Of a stretch of DNA of 5,296 nt, positions 1 to 5,296 are shown one piece after another. A model generated the notes under the pieces. That model saw nothing but the letters and a program-made list of their open reading frames with translations, was not told where the DNA came from and ran no database searches. How positions within the stretch are numbered: the stretch's first letter is position 1; each line of letters begins with the position of its first letter. The translations under genes were made by a program, and so were the position numbers. Origin of the DNA: Promethearchaeia archaeon (GTDB lineage: Archaea > Asgardarchaeota > Lokiarchaeia > Sigyniarchaeales > SOKP01); the NCBI GenBank assembly GCA_029856445.1, contig JAHQWY010000267.1, positions 1-5,296 of the forward strand. Direction: 5' to 3'.

Positions 1-235
1 TATTTTCTTCTTTTCCTTTTGGTGCAGGACCGAGAGATTTCTTAACAGCAAAATAGATAGCTGCTTCCTTCATAGTATCCTTTACATATTCAGCCGCACT
101 AATCGCATCCAATGAAAATACAGCACCTTTAGTTCCAAATTCTTTTTCCATTTTCTTGCGATCTGTTCTTGAAGCTCTTTGCTTCCACTTTTCGAAGATA
201 TCGTCTAAATTTGGTGTTTTTATCCTTACTGACAT
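1..235 (-). CDS. Hypothetical charged protein, N-terminal part (cut by the left window edge)
   Basis: This reading frame is open from an ATG at 235-233 down to the first base of the window, giving 78 residues with no stop; the C-terminal end is missing. The protein begins MSVRIKTPNLDDIFEKW and continues with a dense run of Lys, Arg and Glu (about residues 16-34). A probable amphipathic helix with alternating Ala, Glu and Lys follows (about 42-67), then a Pro/Lys/Glu-rich stretch, GPAPKGKEEN, at the cut end. No signal peptide, membrane segment or catalytic motif is visible, so it is probably a soluble cytoplasmic protein. A partial Shine-Dalgarno core (GTGA, at 245-242 on the minus strand) lies 6 bases before the ATG and supports this start. 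The gene is divergent from the small gene at 371. I do not recognise the family and assign no function. The ordinary codon pattern and higher GC than the flanking spacer support it being real. Confidence 0.7.
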   Translation of the reverse strand, partial: MSVRIKTPNLDDIFEKWKQRASRTDRKKMEKEFGTKGAVFSLDAISAAEYVKDTMKEAAIYFAVKKSLGPAPKGKEEN

Positions 236-370
236 ATATTCTCACTTATAAAAATAAATTATAAATTTAATTAACTTTATTTAATTGATTTAGAATTATA
301 AAAATATAAAATAGAATAATTTATATTCTTTATATAGAGAAAATTTAAAAAAAGTATAAAAATAAAAACC
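236..370. promoter_or_regulatory. Divergent AT-rich promoter region
   Basis: This spacer is almost purely A and T and separates two divergent starts (235 minus, 371 plus). It holds no open frame of note. It must carry promoters for both genes. Several TATA-like stretches occur (for example near 257-268 for the minus gene), but the composition is so AT-rich that I cannot choose one for the minus gene with confidence. Confidence 0.5.
329..336 (+). promoter_or_regulatory. Candidate TATA box for the 53-residue gene
   Basis: The octamer TTTATATA is a good archaeal TATA-box match. Its centre lies about 39 bases before the ATG at 371. With the usual archaeal distance of about 25 bases from TATA centre to transcription start, the leader would be only about a dozen bases. 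There is no Shine-Dalgarno core before this ATG, which fits a very short or nearly leaderless transcript. Chance matches are common in such AT-rich DNA. Confidence 0.4.
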
Positions 371-532
371 ATGTCTGCTGAAGAAAGACAATCAGTTGAA
401 TACTTTCTTGAATGGATTAAGGGCGGTGCTTTTGGGCAATGGGTTGAGCACTTTCTAAATCAAGGAGATGAAGCAAAATTAAGACAGATCAAGGAAGTCT
501 ATGATAAAATCAAACGAGTCTTTGGTTTTTAA
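371..532 (+). CDS. Small hypothetical protein, 53 residues
   Basis: The frame runs from ATG at 371 to TAA at 530-532. The product starts MSAEERQSVEYFLEWIKGG and ends KIKRVFGF. It looks like two amphipathic helices (about residues 3-17 and 33-50) joined by a segment with Gly-Gly and regularly placed aromatics (F12, W15, F21, W24, F28). It is charged and soluble-looking, with no Cys, no signal peptide and no membrane segment. The coding stretch is clearly richer in G and C than the DNA on both sides, and the codons are typical of the window, so I think it is a real gene despite its size. It has its own TATA candidate at 329-336 and no Shine-Dalgarno core. I do not recognise the family. A small helical regulator or subunit is possible, but nothing in the sequence proves it. 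Confidence 0.6.
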   Translation: MSAEERQSVEYFLEWIKGGAFGQWVEHFLNQGDEAKLRQIKEVYDKIKRVFGF

Positions 533-603
533 ATTTCTATTCCTTTTTATTGCCTTATTTCATAGTAGTTTCGTATTGAAAATAGTAAAATTGAAGTGTT
601 TTT

Positions 604-612
604 TTTAATATA
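604..612 (+). promoter_or_regulatory. Candidate TATA box for the helicase gene
   Basis: TTTAATATA lies about 42 bases before the TTG start at 650. A transcription start about 25 bases downstream would fall near 633, leaving a leader of roughly 17 bases that still contains the Shine-Dalgarno core at 637-642. The spacing is consistent, but the AT-rich setting makes the match weak evidence on its own. Confidence 0.35.
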
Positions 613-636
613 TTTTAATTACACATAAACTTGTTA

Positions 637-642
637 GAAGGT
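637..642 (+). promoter_or_regulatory. Ribosome binding site deciding the TTG start of the helicase
   Basis: GAAGGT matches the archaeal anti-Shine-Dalgarno complement with one substitution and ends 7 bases before TTG at 650. An in-frame TAA occupies 647-649, immediately before the TTG, so no longer start is possible. Together these support TTG as the real start codon. Confidence 0.6.
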
Positions 643-649
643 ATCATAA

Positions 650-3319
650 TTGAACATATCTTCAAGAGATTTTTTTATTGTTTTGGATCGCATAGAACCA
701 AATAAGAAGGATTTGATTTTTGATGTTAATTTCTTTTATCTCAAGAAGTATAAGGAAGAAAATTTCAAATTTTCCTATATCAACGAACCTTTTTTTAGGG
801 GCACAATTCTTCTTGGTTTAGATTTTAAAAACCGCCTTCGTCCATTAACATTTAATAAAATTGAAAAGGATGGTACTATTGCTCCAGTTAATCCTCACCT
901 CTTTAAGAAATTTTTAATTTCAGATAATAACCGATTTATTGCATTTTCAAGCCAATCTTCTCTTGAAAGTCTTAGTCCTATAAATGAAATGCTTAAAAAC
1001 TTTCAGTTTGCAGAAAAAAAAATAAAAAACCTAACTTTTTGTAAATCGTGTTTAAGGATTCAAAAATTTATTATATTAAATGAAAAGAATCAAATAAAAT
1101 CCTTTAAAAATCAAATAATATGTTCTGAATGCGCTTATGATATCATTTTCAGACAAGCAAAGCTAAGAGGTTTAATTAATCAAGATCGAATCAATCCAAA
1201 GCTAAAAGGCTTCTTTACACATATGATACTAAAATTTAGAGACGTAAAAAAGGTTTTAACTGCATTTCAAGCAGATTTTAATCCCGTTACTAATAAAGAT
1301 ATTACTCTCTATGATATTGAACAAAAATCTCCGATTAGTAAAAAATATTTCAATCAGAAGATTGAAGACTTAGAGATTCCTCATCCCTTAAAAATGGTAT
1401 TAAGAAAGATGAAATTAGAATATTTATTACCAATTCAAGCTCTTTCAGTTGAAAAAGGATTAATAAGAGAAAATTTAAGCCAATTAATAATGGCTCCCAC
1501 TTCTGGAGGGAAAACTTTAGTAGGTGAATTAGCAGGTGTCTCAAAAGTCTTAAAAGATAGAAATTCAAAAATGTTATATCTTGTACCAATTGTTGCTTTA
1601 GCTAATCTAAGATCAGAAGAATTTAAAGAAAGATATAAACCTTTAAACTTACGAGTCTTTAAAAAGGTAGGTGAATCTTTATTTGATAAAGGTGAAGAAG
1701 TTACACCAGAGGATTTAAACAATGCAGATATAATCATAGCTACATATGAAGCAATAGATTTTATCTTGAGAAGTGGAAAAAAATCAGTACTAGGAAATAT
1801 AGGCACGATTGTTGTTGACGAAATACAAACCTTGATTGATTCAGAAAGAGGCTATTTTTTAGATGGTTTTATTGCTCGCTTAAAATTGTTTTATGATAAA
1901 GCTCAATTCTTATATCTAAGTGCAACATTAGGAGAACCAAAACTTTTAGCAGATAAATTAAAATGCAAATTAATAATGTATAACAACAGACCTGTTCCTA
2001 TTGAGAGACATCTGTTGTTATGCCTTAATGAAGGCCAAAAGTACAAGCATATTTCAAAATTAGTCAAAGATGCTTATATCAAAAAATCGATATACGGATT
2101 TAAGGGTCAATCAATAATTTTTACTAACACTAGAAAGAAATGTGAATCGATCGCATCAATTTTGAAAGAAAAGGGGATAAATGTACCTGCTTATCATTCT
2201 GGACTCACTAATGAAGAGCGAAAAGTCATTGAAGAAGATTTTCAATCTCAAAAAATTGCAGGAGTAGTTGCAACTGCCGCATTAGCTGCGGGAGTAGATC
2301 TTCCAGCAAGTCAAGTAATATTTGAATCCTTAGCAATGGGTATAAAATGGTTAACAGTAGCTGAATTCGAACAGATGTTGGGACGTTCTGGAAGACTAAA
2401 AAAACATAATTTGGGGTATACTTATTTATTGGTGCAACCAGGAAAGGTATATTCCCCTAAAATGAAGGAAACTGAAGAAGAAATCGCTATACGATTATTA
2501 AAGGGTAAGATTAAAGATTTTGAATTAACGCCAAATGAAAGCAAAAGTCAAACAGAATTATTAGCATTAATATCTATGTTCAATGACGGAATCAATAAAG
2601 AAAGTATCTATATGTTTTTCAATCTTTTAATTAATAATAATTATGAGTTAGATTCTATTTTAAAAAAGTTGAATCAGATGAAACTTTTGAGGATTAGAGA
2701 GAATTTTATGTATAAACCAACTTATTTAGGGCAAGCTATCGCAAAATCATTCCTTTCAATAGAACAATGTTTAGAAATTATTGAGATGGTAAGAAATAAG
2801 GAAAAATCAATTACTAATATTGCTCTTGACCTTCAACCGATTAAAAATGTCTATTTATCTAAAGGAGTAGTAATAGATTTAGCTAAAAATGTGAATATGA
2901 GATATCGTAGTAATAATTTATTTAGCGGTAGTGTTCTTTCTCTTATGAATGCTGAGTATGTAAGGAAACGAAAATCATTCTCTAAAGAATTCATTGAATT
3001 CATTTCGAAATGGGTAAGGGAAATTTTTAACTGTGATTGTAAAGATTCACCATATTGTGATTGTGGTCGATTAAACCTCGAGAAAATAATTTTAAATTTA
3101 CGAGTAGAGCAAAAACAAACTATAGAGGATATTTGTAACTACTTTATGGATGAATACAAAATTATAATTCACAAGGGTGATATAATTGGGTATCTTGAAA
3201 ATTTAATCCATAGCTTAGAGAGCATTAAAAACATATTAGAGGGGAGTTATAATTTAGATCCACAGTATGAAATAGAGGTACAAAACATCCCTAAGCTAAT
3301 CGAACTGATAAAATATTGA
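650..3319 (+). CDS. Archaeal SF2 helicase (Ski2/Hel308-like, MJ1401-type) with two Cys clusters
   Basis: This 889-residue protein is an ATP-dependent nucleic-acid motor. The N-terminal region (1-240) has a CxxC pair at 131-134 and another at 158-161, a probable zinc site. This arrangement resembles the archaeal domain I recall as DUF5814 (unverified). The motor follows: PIQ at 261-263, Walker A APTSGGKT at 282-289, motif II DEIQ at 390-393 (DEVH-like boxes are usual in Ski2/Hel308), SAT at 424-426, YHSGL at 515-519, motif V around 541-552 (ATAALAAGVDLP) and motif VI QMLGRSGR at 575-582. A winged-helix-like part (about 635-710) leads to a second cluster, CxC at 795-797 and CxC at 803-805, then a helical tail. 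All catalytic motifs are intact. The start is TTG, with a ribosome binding site and an in-frame stop just upstream. The role, probably repair or RNA processing, is inferred from the family; whether the substrate is DNA or RNA cannot be read from the sequence. Confidence 0.9.
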   Translation: MNISSRDFFIVLDRIEPNKKDLIFDVNFFYLKKYKEENFKFSYINEPFFRGTILLGLDFKNRLRPLTFNKIEKDGTIAPVNPHLFKKFLISDNNRFIAFSSQSSLESLSPINEMLKNFQFAEKKIKNLTFCKSCLRIQKFIILNEKNQIKSFKNQIICSECAYDIIFRQAKLRGLINQDRINPKLKGFFTHMILKFRDVKKVLTAFQADFNPVTNKDITLYDIEQKSPISKKYFNQKIEDLEIPHPLKMVLRKMKLEYLLPIQALSVEKGLIRENLSQLIMAPTSGGKTLVGELAGVSKVLKDRNSKMLYLVPIVALANLRSEEFKERYKPLNLRVFKKVGESLFDKGEEVTPEDLNNADIIIATYEAIDFILRSGKKSVLGNIGTIVVDEIQTLIDSERGYFLDGFIARLKLFYDKAQFLYLSATLGEPKLLADKLKCKLIMYNNRPVPIERHLLLCLNEGQKYKHISKLVKDAYIKKSIYGFKGQSIIFTNTRKKCESIASILKEKGINVPAYHSGLTNEERKVIEEDFQSQKIAGVVATAALAAGVDLPASQVIFESLAMGIKWLTVAEFEQMLGRSGRLKKHNLGYTYLLVQPGKVYSPKMKETEEEIAIRLLKGKIKDFELTPNESKSQTELLALISMFNDGINKESIYMFFNLLINNNYELDSILKKLNQMKLLRIRENFMYKPTYLGQAIAKSFLSIEQCLEIIEMVRNKEKSITNIALDLQPIKNVYLSKGVVIDLAKNVNMRYRSNNLFSGSVLSLMNAEYVRKRKSFSKEFIEFISKWVREIFNCDCKDSPYCDCGRLNLEKIILNLRVEQKQTIEDICNYFMDEYKIIIHKGDIIGYLENLIHSLESIKNILEGSYNLDPQYEIEVQNIPKLIELIKY

Positions 3320-3343
3320 ATATAAATCGTTATTTAAATGAAA

Positions 3344-4540
3344 TTAACTGATATGGATTTCTAAAATATCATTATCTTCTAATACATAATCTAGTCCTAC
3401 CTTTTTACGTTTTTGACGAGCCCGTTCTCTTATAACTATTGCGTGATCAAAAGATTCATAGAAGCTTTTATGAATCTTAATTGCTGCGTCTTTAATAGTT
3501 GAATTTTTCTTAATTACTAACGGTTTTTCTGCTATATCTCCTCCAGAACTCATGGTGTAGATTCGTATTTTCTTTAAAAATTTTAAAACTAACTCACCAA
3601 AATCTTGAGGGAAATTTTTCGTATGTACACTAGTGCCTATTATTTTTGAGAAGTTATTGGAATATTTTTGCTTTAAACTTTTAAAAGTTTTTTTAGTATG
3701 AGGAAGATCTCCTTTTGTTGCTATAATAATAGCTTTTTTATAAACAATGGAAGGATTTAATGCATCAATAATATCATCAAAAGATATAGATCCATAGATT
3801 TTAACTATAGCATTTCTCATCCCATTTTCATGAACAATTTCTTTAATTTTTTCTGTAAAGTCTTCAATATCGTCAACATTTTTAGCTTCATTTGATAAAT
3901 ACAAGACCTGAATTTTGTTTGAACCCGTTTTTTGAATTGTTATTGGAGGAGGAGGAGTATTTATTCTGATTTCTGCTTTTGATAATTCATTTAATAGTAG
4001 ACTCATTTGTTCTTTAAAATCTCTCGAAAGATCCACACATATACAAACCAAATCACAAGACCTAAGCTGTGATAGTATTTCTTTCCCATTTCCTATCCCT
4101 TCTGACGCACCTTTCATAATAGATGGCATTTCAACAATTTGAAATCGAATATTATTATAATTATAGATTCCAATTTCAGGAAGTGCCGTAAATTTGCCAA
4201 TCTTATCTTCTGCTGCTCCCGTTAAGAAATTTAAAAGGGAAGTCTTACCAGTTCCGGGAGTATAATAAGCACTAATCAAAATAATTTGAATTCCTTCTTT
4301 TTTAATTGAAAATGGGCTAACTACCTTTTGAGTAGCTTTTTGTCGCTGCTTTTTGTCATCGAGCTCCCGTTTCATCCTAGCAAGACGAGATTTGTTTAGT
4401 GCTACAATTTTCTCTGTTGCTTTATGCTTGGGAACTAAAGAAATGAATTCCTCTAGCAACTTTATTTTTAACTCTAAAGATCCTGCATCTAAATATTCTT
4501 GGTATTTCGCTTTAGCTGCTGCTCCAATATTTGAACTCAA
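3344..4540 (-). CDS. DRG-like (Obg/HflX superfamily) GTPase with TGS domain and altered G motifs
   Basis: The 398-residue product has the full plan of the DRG family, GTPases linked to ribosomes and translation. A basic helical N-terminus (about 37-73, with KATEKI and RMKREL as in DRGs) precedes a G domain. That domain carries an insert resembling the DRG S5D2L domain (about 185-265, starting near TPPPPITI). A TGS domain follows (about 328-398, with KPLVIKKNSTIKD and VGLDYVLEDNDI). The nucleotide site is unusual. The P-loop is YTPGTGKT (93-100), with Tyr where the first Gly of GxxxxGKT belongs. Switch I has FTAL (117-120) for FTTL. G3 reads EMPS (137-140) instead of DLPG. G4 is intact, TKGD (275-278), and G5 is TSV (303-305). 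Binding may persist while hydrolysis is altered. The TTG start has AGGT 8 bases upstream (4552-4549) and an in-frame TGA just before it. It lies 25 bases after the longin-like gene and is probably in the same operon. The family is clear; the function is inferred. Confidence 0.87.
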   Translation of the reverse strand: MSSNIGAAAKAKYQEYLDAGSLELKIKLLEEFISLVPKHKATEKIVALNKSRLARMKRELDDKKQRQKATQKVVSPFSIKKEGIQIILISAYYTPGTGKTSLLNFLTGAAEDKIGKFTALPEIGIYNYNNIRFQIVEMPSIMKGASEGIGNGKEILSQLRSCDLVCICVDLSRDFKEQMSLLLNELSKAEIRINTPPPPITIQKTGSNKIQVLYLSNEAKNVDDIEDFTEKIKEIVHENGMRNAIVKIYGSISFDDIIDALNPSIVYKKAIIIATKGDLPHTKKTFKSLKQKYSNNFSKIIGTSVHTKNFPQDFGELVLKFLKKIRIYTMSSGGDIAEKPLVIKKNSTIKDAAIKIHKSFYESFDHAIVIRERARQKRKKVGLDYVLEDNDILEIHIS

Positions 4541-4565
4541 AAATCAAAACCTGTAGATGTTATTT

Positions 4566-5021
4566 TTAAAATATGGATCTGAATCTATCTTCTGTTTTTA
4601 GTTTTAAATCTCCTAAGATCTCATTTATACGAGATTCAAATTCTTTAAAATATTTAGGTTTTTTGGAAAAGATATCATTCAATGAGTAGCGGTTTAAAAA
4701 ATAAGTAATGATTTCATGTAATTGCTCTTTAACTACTTGAACTTCTGTTCCTTTTTCAATAATAGCAAATGATAACAATGGTTGTTTGTTTTCAATATCA
4801 TTACTGGGCATTTGTATCATTTCACAGTAACAGACCAATTTAAAACTTGCTAAGGAAATTACGTTAATATCATCACCAAAAACTTCACTAGTAAAGCTTT
4901 CCAGTGCAGTTAGAAATCCAGCACGTAAATTAGGATCTAAGATATTATCCGAAGATAAATAATACTTAATTTCAATTAAATTTTTCATCCCAATATTGAT
5001 TCCAACTTCTAATATTGCCAT
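4566..5021 (-). CDS. Longin-like small protein (Asgard type), probable GTPase partner
   Basis: This 151-residue protein has no catalytic motif, signal peptide or membrane span. By eye its order of elements is strand (2-8), strand (13-22), helix (31-49, LRAGFLTALESFTSEVF), strands (52-59, 62-68, 82-89), long helix (92-113) and helix (121-137, KYFKEFESRINEIL). This beta-beta-alpha-beta-beta-beta-alpha-alpha order is that of longin domains, which in eukaryotes sit in trafficking complexes and regulators of small GTPases. The NLRAGFLTALESF pattern also resembles small proteins I recall from Asgard genomes. The assignment is inferred from pattern, not a confirmed match; a roadblock-like or unrelated alpha/beta fold is possible. 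The ATG at 5021-5019 is preceded at once by an in-frame TAA, so it is the longest start; an internal ATG at residue 12 is less likely because it would remove the first strand. No Shine-Dalgarno core is seen. It is first in a probable two-gene unit with the DRG-like GTPase. Confidence 0.6.
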   Translation of the reverse strand: MAILEVGINIGMKNLIEIKYYLSSDNILDPNLRAGFLTALESFTSEVFGDDINVISLASFKLVCYCEMIQMPSNDIENKQPLLSFAIIEKGTEVQVVKEQLHEIITYFLNRYSLNDIFSKKPKYFKEFESRINEILGDLKLKTEDRFRSIF

Positions 5022-5076
5022 TTTTTATGAGTATCTTTGTTCTAATTCTGCGCTAGTTTTGATGTTATTTACCTTG

Positions 5077-5084
5077 TTTTATAG
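5077..5084 (-). promoter_or_regulatory. Candidate TATA box of the longin-like/DRG-like operon
   Basis: CTATAAAA on the minus strand is a good TATA-box match. A start about 25 bases downstream would fall near 5055 and give a leader of roughly 33 bases before the ATG at 5021. Its upstream edge overlaps one arm of the inverted repeat at 5081-5109. Confidence 0.45.
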
Positions 5085-5109
5085 TAATAATGATACTTTT
5101 TATTACTAT
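5081..5109. repeat. 10-bp perfect inverted repeat overlapping the operon promoter
   Basis: ATAGTAATAA (5081-5090) is the exact reverse complement of TTATTACTAT (5100-5109), with a 9-base gap. The left arm covers the upstream edge of the TATA candidate, where archaeal regulators often bind. On the plus strand it is followed by seven T residues (5111-5117), but no plus-strand gene leads into it, so a plus-strand terminator is unlikely. With only one GC pair per arm, a chance repeat is quite possible. Confidence 0.4.
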
Positions 5110-5124
5110 CTTTTTTTAATAATT

Positions 5125-5146
5125 CAATTAAATATAATTTTAATTG
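5125..5146. repeat. 8-bp AT-rich inverted repeat downstream of folD
   Basis: CAATTAAA (5125-5132) pairs perfectly with TTTAATTG (5139-5146) around a 6-base loop, about 42 bases past the folD stop on the minus strand. It could shape the 3' end of the folD transcript, but no T-tract follows it in that direction and the stem is weak. Chance is a fair explanation. Confidence 0.25.
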
Positions 5147-5187
5147 TTTTTAATTTTATAAAAGCTTATTATAGAATTATATTTATG

Positions 5188-5296
5188 TCAGATATCGATT
5201 CCTATTTGAGTTTTATAAGCTGTAAAAGTATTTTGGAGCAAATAATGAACTGTAAGTGGACCAATACCTCCTGGAGAAGGAGTAATTCTACCGCAC
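5188..5296 (-). CDS. folD: FolD, C-terminal end (methylene-THF dehydrogenase/cyclohydrolase), cut by the right window edge
   Basis: Only the last 35 residues and the TGA stop (5190-5188) are in the window; the rest of the gene lies beyond the right edge. The fragment contains ITPSPGGIGPLT followed by a helix with LLQNTFTAYK. This is the FolD C-terminal signature, usually PGGVGP[MF]T, in the region that helps bind the cofactor; here Ile replaces Val and Leu replaces Met, both conservative. FolD is a cytoplasmic enzyme that oxidises 5,10-methylene-tetrahydrofolate to the methenyl form with NAD(P) and hydrolyses it to 10-formyl-tetrahydrofolate, feeding purine synthesis or folate-linked one-carbon pathways. 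The end is normal: the chain stops about 10 residues after the terminal helix. It is on the same strand as the longin-like gene, but the 166-base gap containing a promoter candidate suggests a separate transcription unit. The fragment is short, but the motif is distinctive. Confidence 0.88.
   Translation of the reverse strand, partial: CGRITPSPGGIGPLTVHYLLQNTFTAYKTQIGIDI

Larger units (their letters stand above)
533..649 (+). promoter_or_regulatory. Spacer: T-rich 3' end of the small gene and leader of the helicase gene
   Basis: The first part (about 533-565) is pyrimidine-rich with T-runs directly after the stop codon. An eight-T run follows at about 599-606. Archaeal RNA polymerase can stop at such oligo-T tracts, so either could end the transcript of the small gene. 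No GC-rich hairpin precedes them. The right half carries the TATA-like and ribosome-binding signals of the helicase gene, listed separately. Confidence 0.4.
5022..5187 (-). other. Non-coding spacer between folD and the longin-like gene
   Basis: This AT-rich stretch contains no plausible gene. Read on the minus strand it first serves as the 3' region of folD, with a weak 8-bp hairpin at 5125-5146. It then holds a 10-bp inverted repeat (5081-5109) and a TATA candidate for the longin-like gene (5077-5084). No strong T-run after the folD stop is present on the minus strand, so its terminator is unclear. Confidence 0.5.

Noticed and set aside
1014..1022. Nine-A run in the helicase gene as a possible frameshift or slippage site
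   Set aside because: The frame continues normally through it into the conserved Cys cluster and motor; A-runs from Lys codons are common in this AT-rich DNA.
1350..1589. Minus-strand open frame of 79 codons inside the helicase gene
   Set aside because: It is antisense to conserved helicase motifs, has low-complexity Leu-rich composition and no start signals; it is a shadow frame.
1435..1806. Minus-strand open frame of 123 codons inside the helicase gene
   Set aside because: It overlaps the Walker A to motif II region of the real gene on the opposite strand; no family features are visible.
3675..3690. Perfect 16-base palindrome AAACTTTTAAAAGTTT
   Set aside because: It lies inside the GTPase coding region between G4 and G5, encodes ordinary Lys/Leu/Phe codons, and such AT palindromes are expected by chance here.
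4353..4556. Plus-strand open frame of 67 codons opposite the GTPase N-terminus
   Set aside because: It is antisense to the conserved DRG-type basic N-terminal helix and lacks its own signals.
5110..5117. T-run after the 10-bp inverted repeat as a plus-strand intrinsic terminator
   Set aside because: No plus-strand gene reads into it, and the stem has only one GC pair per arm.
1..5296. CRISPR array, tRNA or rRNA genes, insertion sequence or integration site
   Set aside because: No regularly spaced repeats, no tRNA-like cloverleaf or GC-rich RNA block, no transposase motifs and no terminal repeats were seen.

Overview
The window is strongly AT-rich and reads as archaeal. Several start sites carry archaeal-type TATA boxes or short Shine-Dalgarno cores. 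Two of the long genes start with TTG. The gene content is an archaeal Ski2/Hel308-like helicase, a DRG-family (TGS-domain) GTPase relative, and a small protein whose predicted fold order resembles a longin domain. Together with the AT-rich composition, the longin-like protein next to a GTPase suggests an Asgard archaeon, possibly Lokiarchaeia-like. That taxonomic call is inference and was not tested.

Layout. Bases 1-235 (minus) hold the N-terminal part of an unrecognised, highly charged protein that runs off the left edge. Bases 236-370 are a very AT-rich divergent promoter region. Bases 371-532 (plus) hold an unrecognised 53-residue protein. Bases 533-649 contain T-runs, a TATA-like element and a ribosome binding site for the large gene at 650-3319 (plus). 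That gene encodes an 889-residue SF2 helicase with a four-Cys cluster on each side of its motor. It converges, across only 24 bases, on a minus-strand pair. The pair consists of a longin-like protein (4566-5021, upstream) and a degenerate DRG-like GTPase (3344-4540, downstream), separated by 25 bases and probably co-transcribed. Bases 5022-5187 are a non-coding promoter/3'-end region with two AT-rich inverted repeats. Bases 5188-5296 (minus) are the C-terminal end of FolD, running off the right edge.

Functional reading. The helicase is probably a nucleic-acid motor for repair or RNA processing, and FolD is one-carbon metabolism. The most interesting part is the longin-like/DRG-like pair. The GTPase keeps the whole DRG domain plan (basic N-terminal helix, G domain with the internal S5D2L insert, TGS domain) but has changed residues in its P-loop and G3 motif. 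Longin and roadblock folds are common partners of GTPases, so the two products may act together. That partnership is a hypothesis from gene order only.
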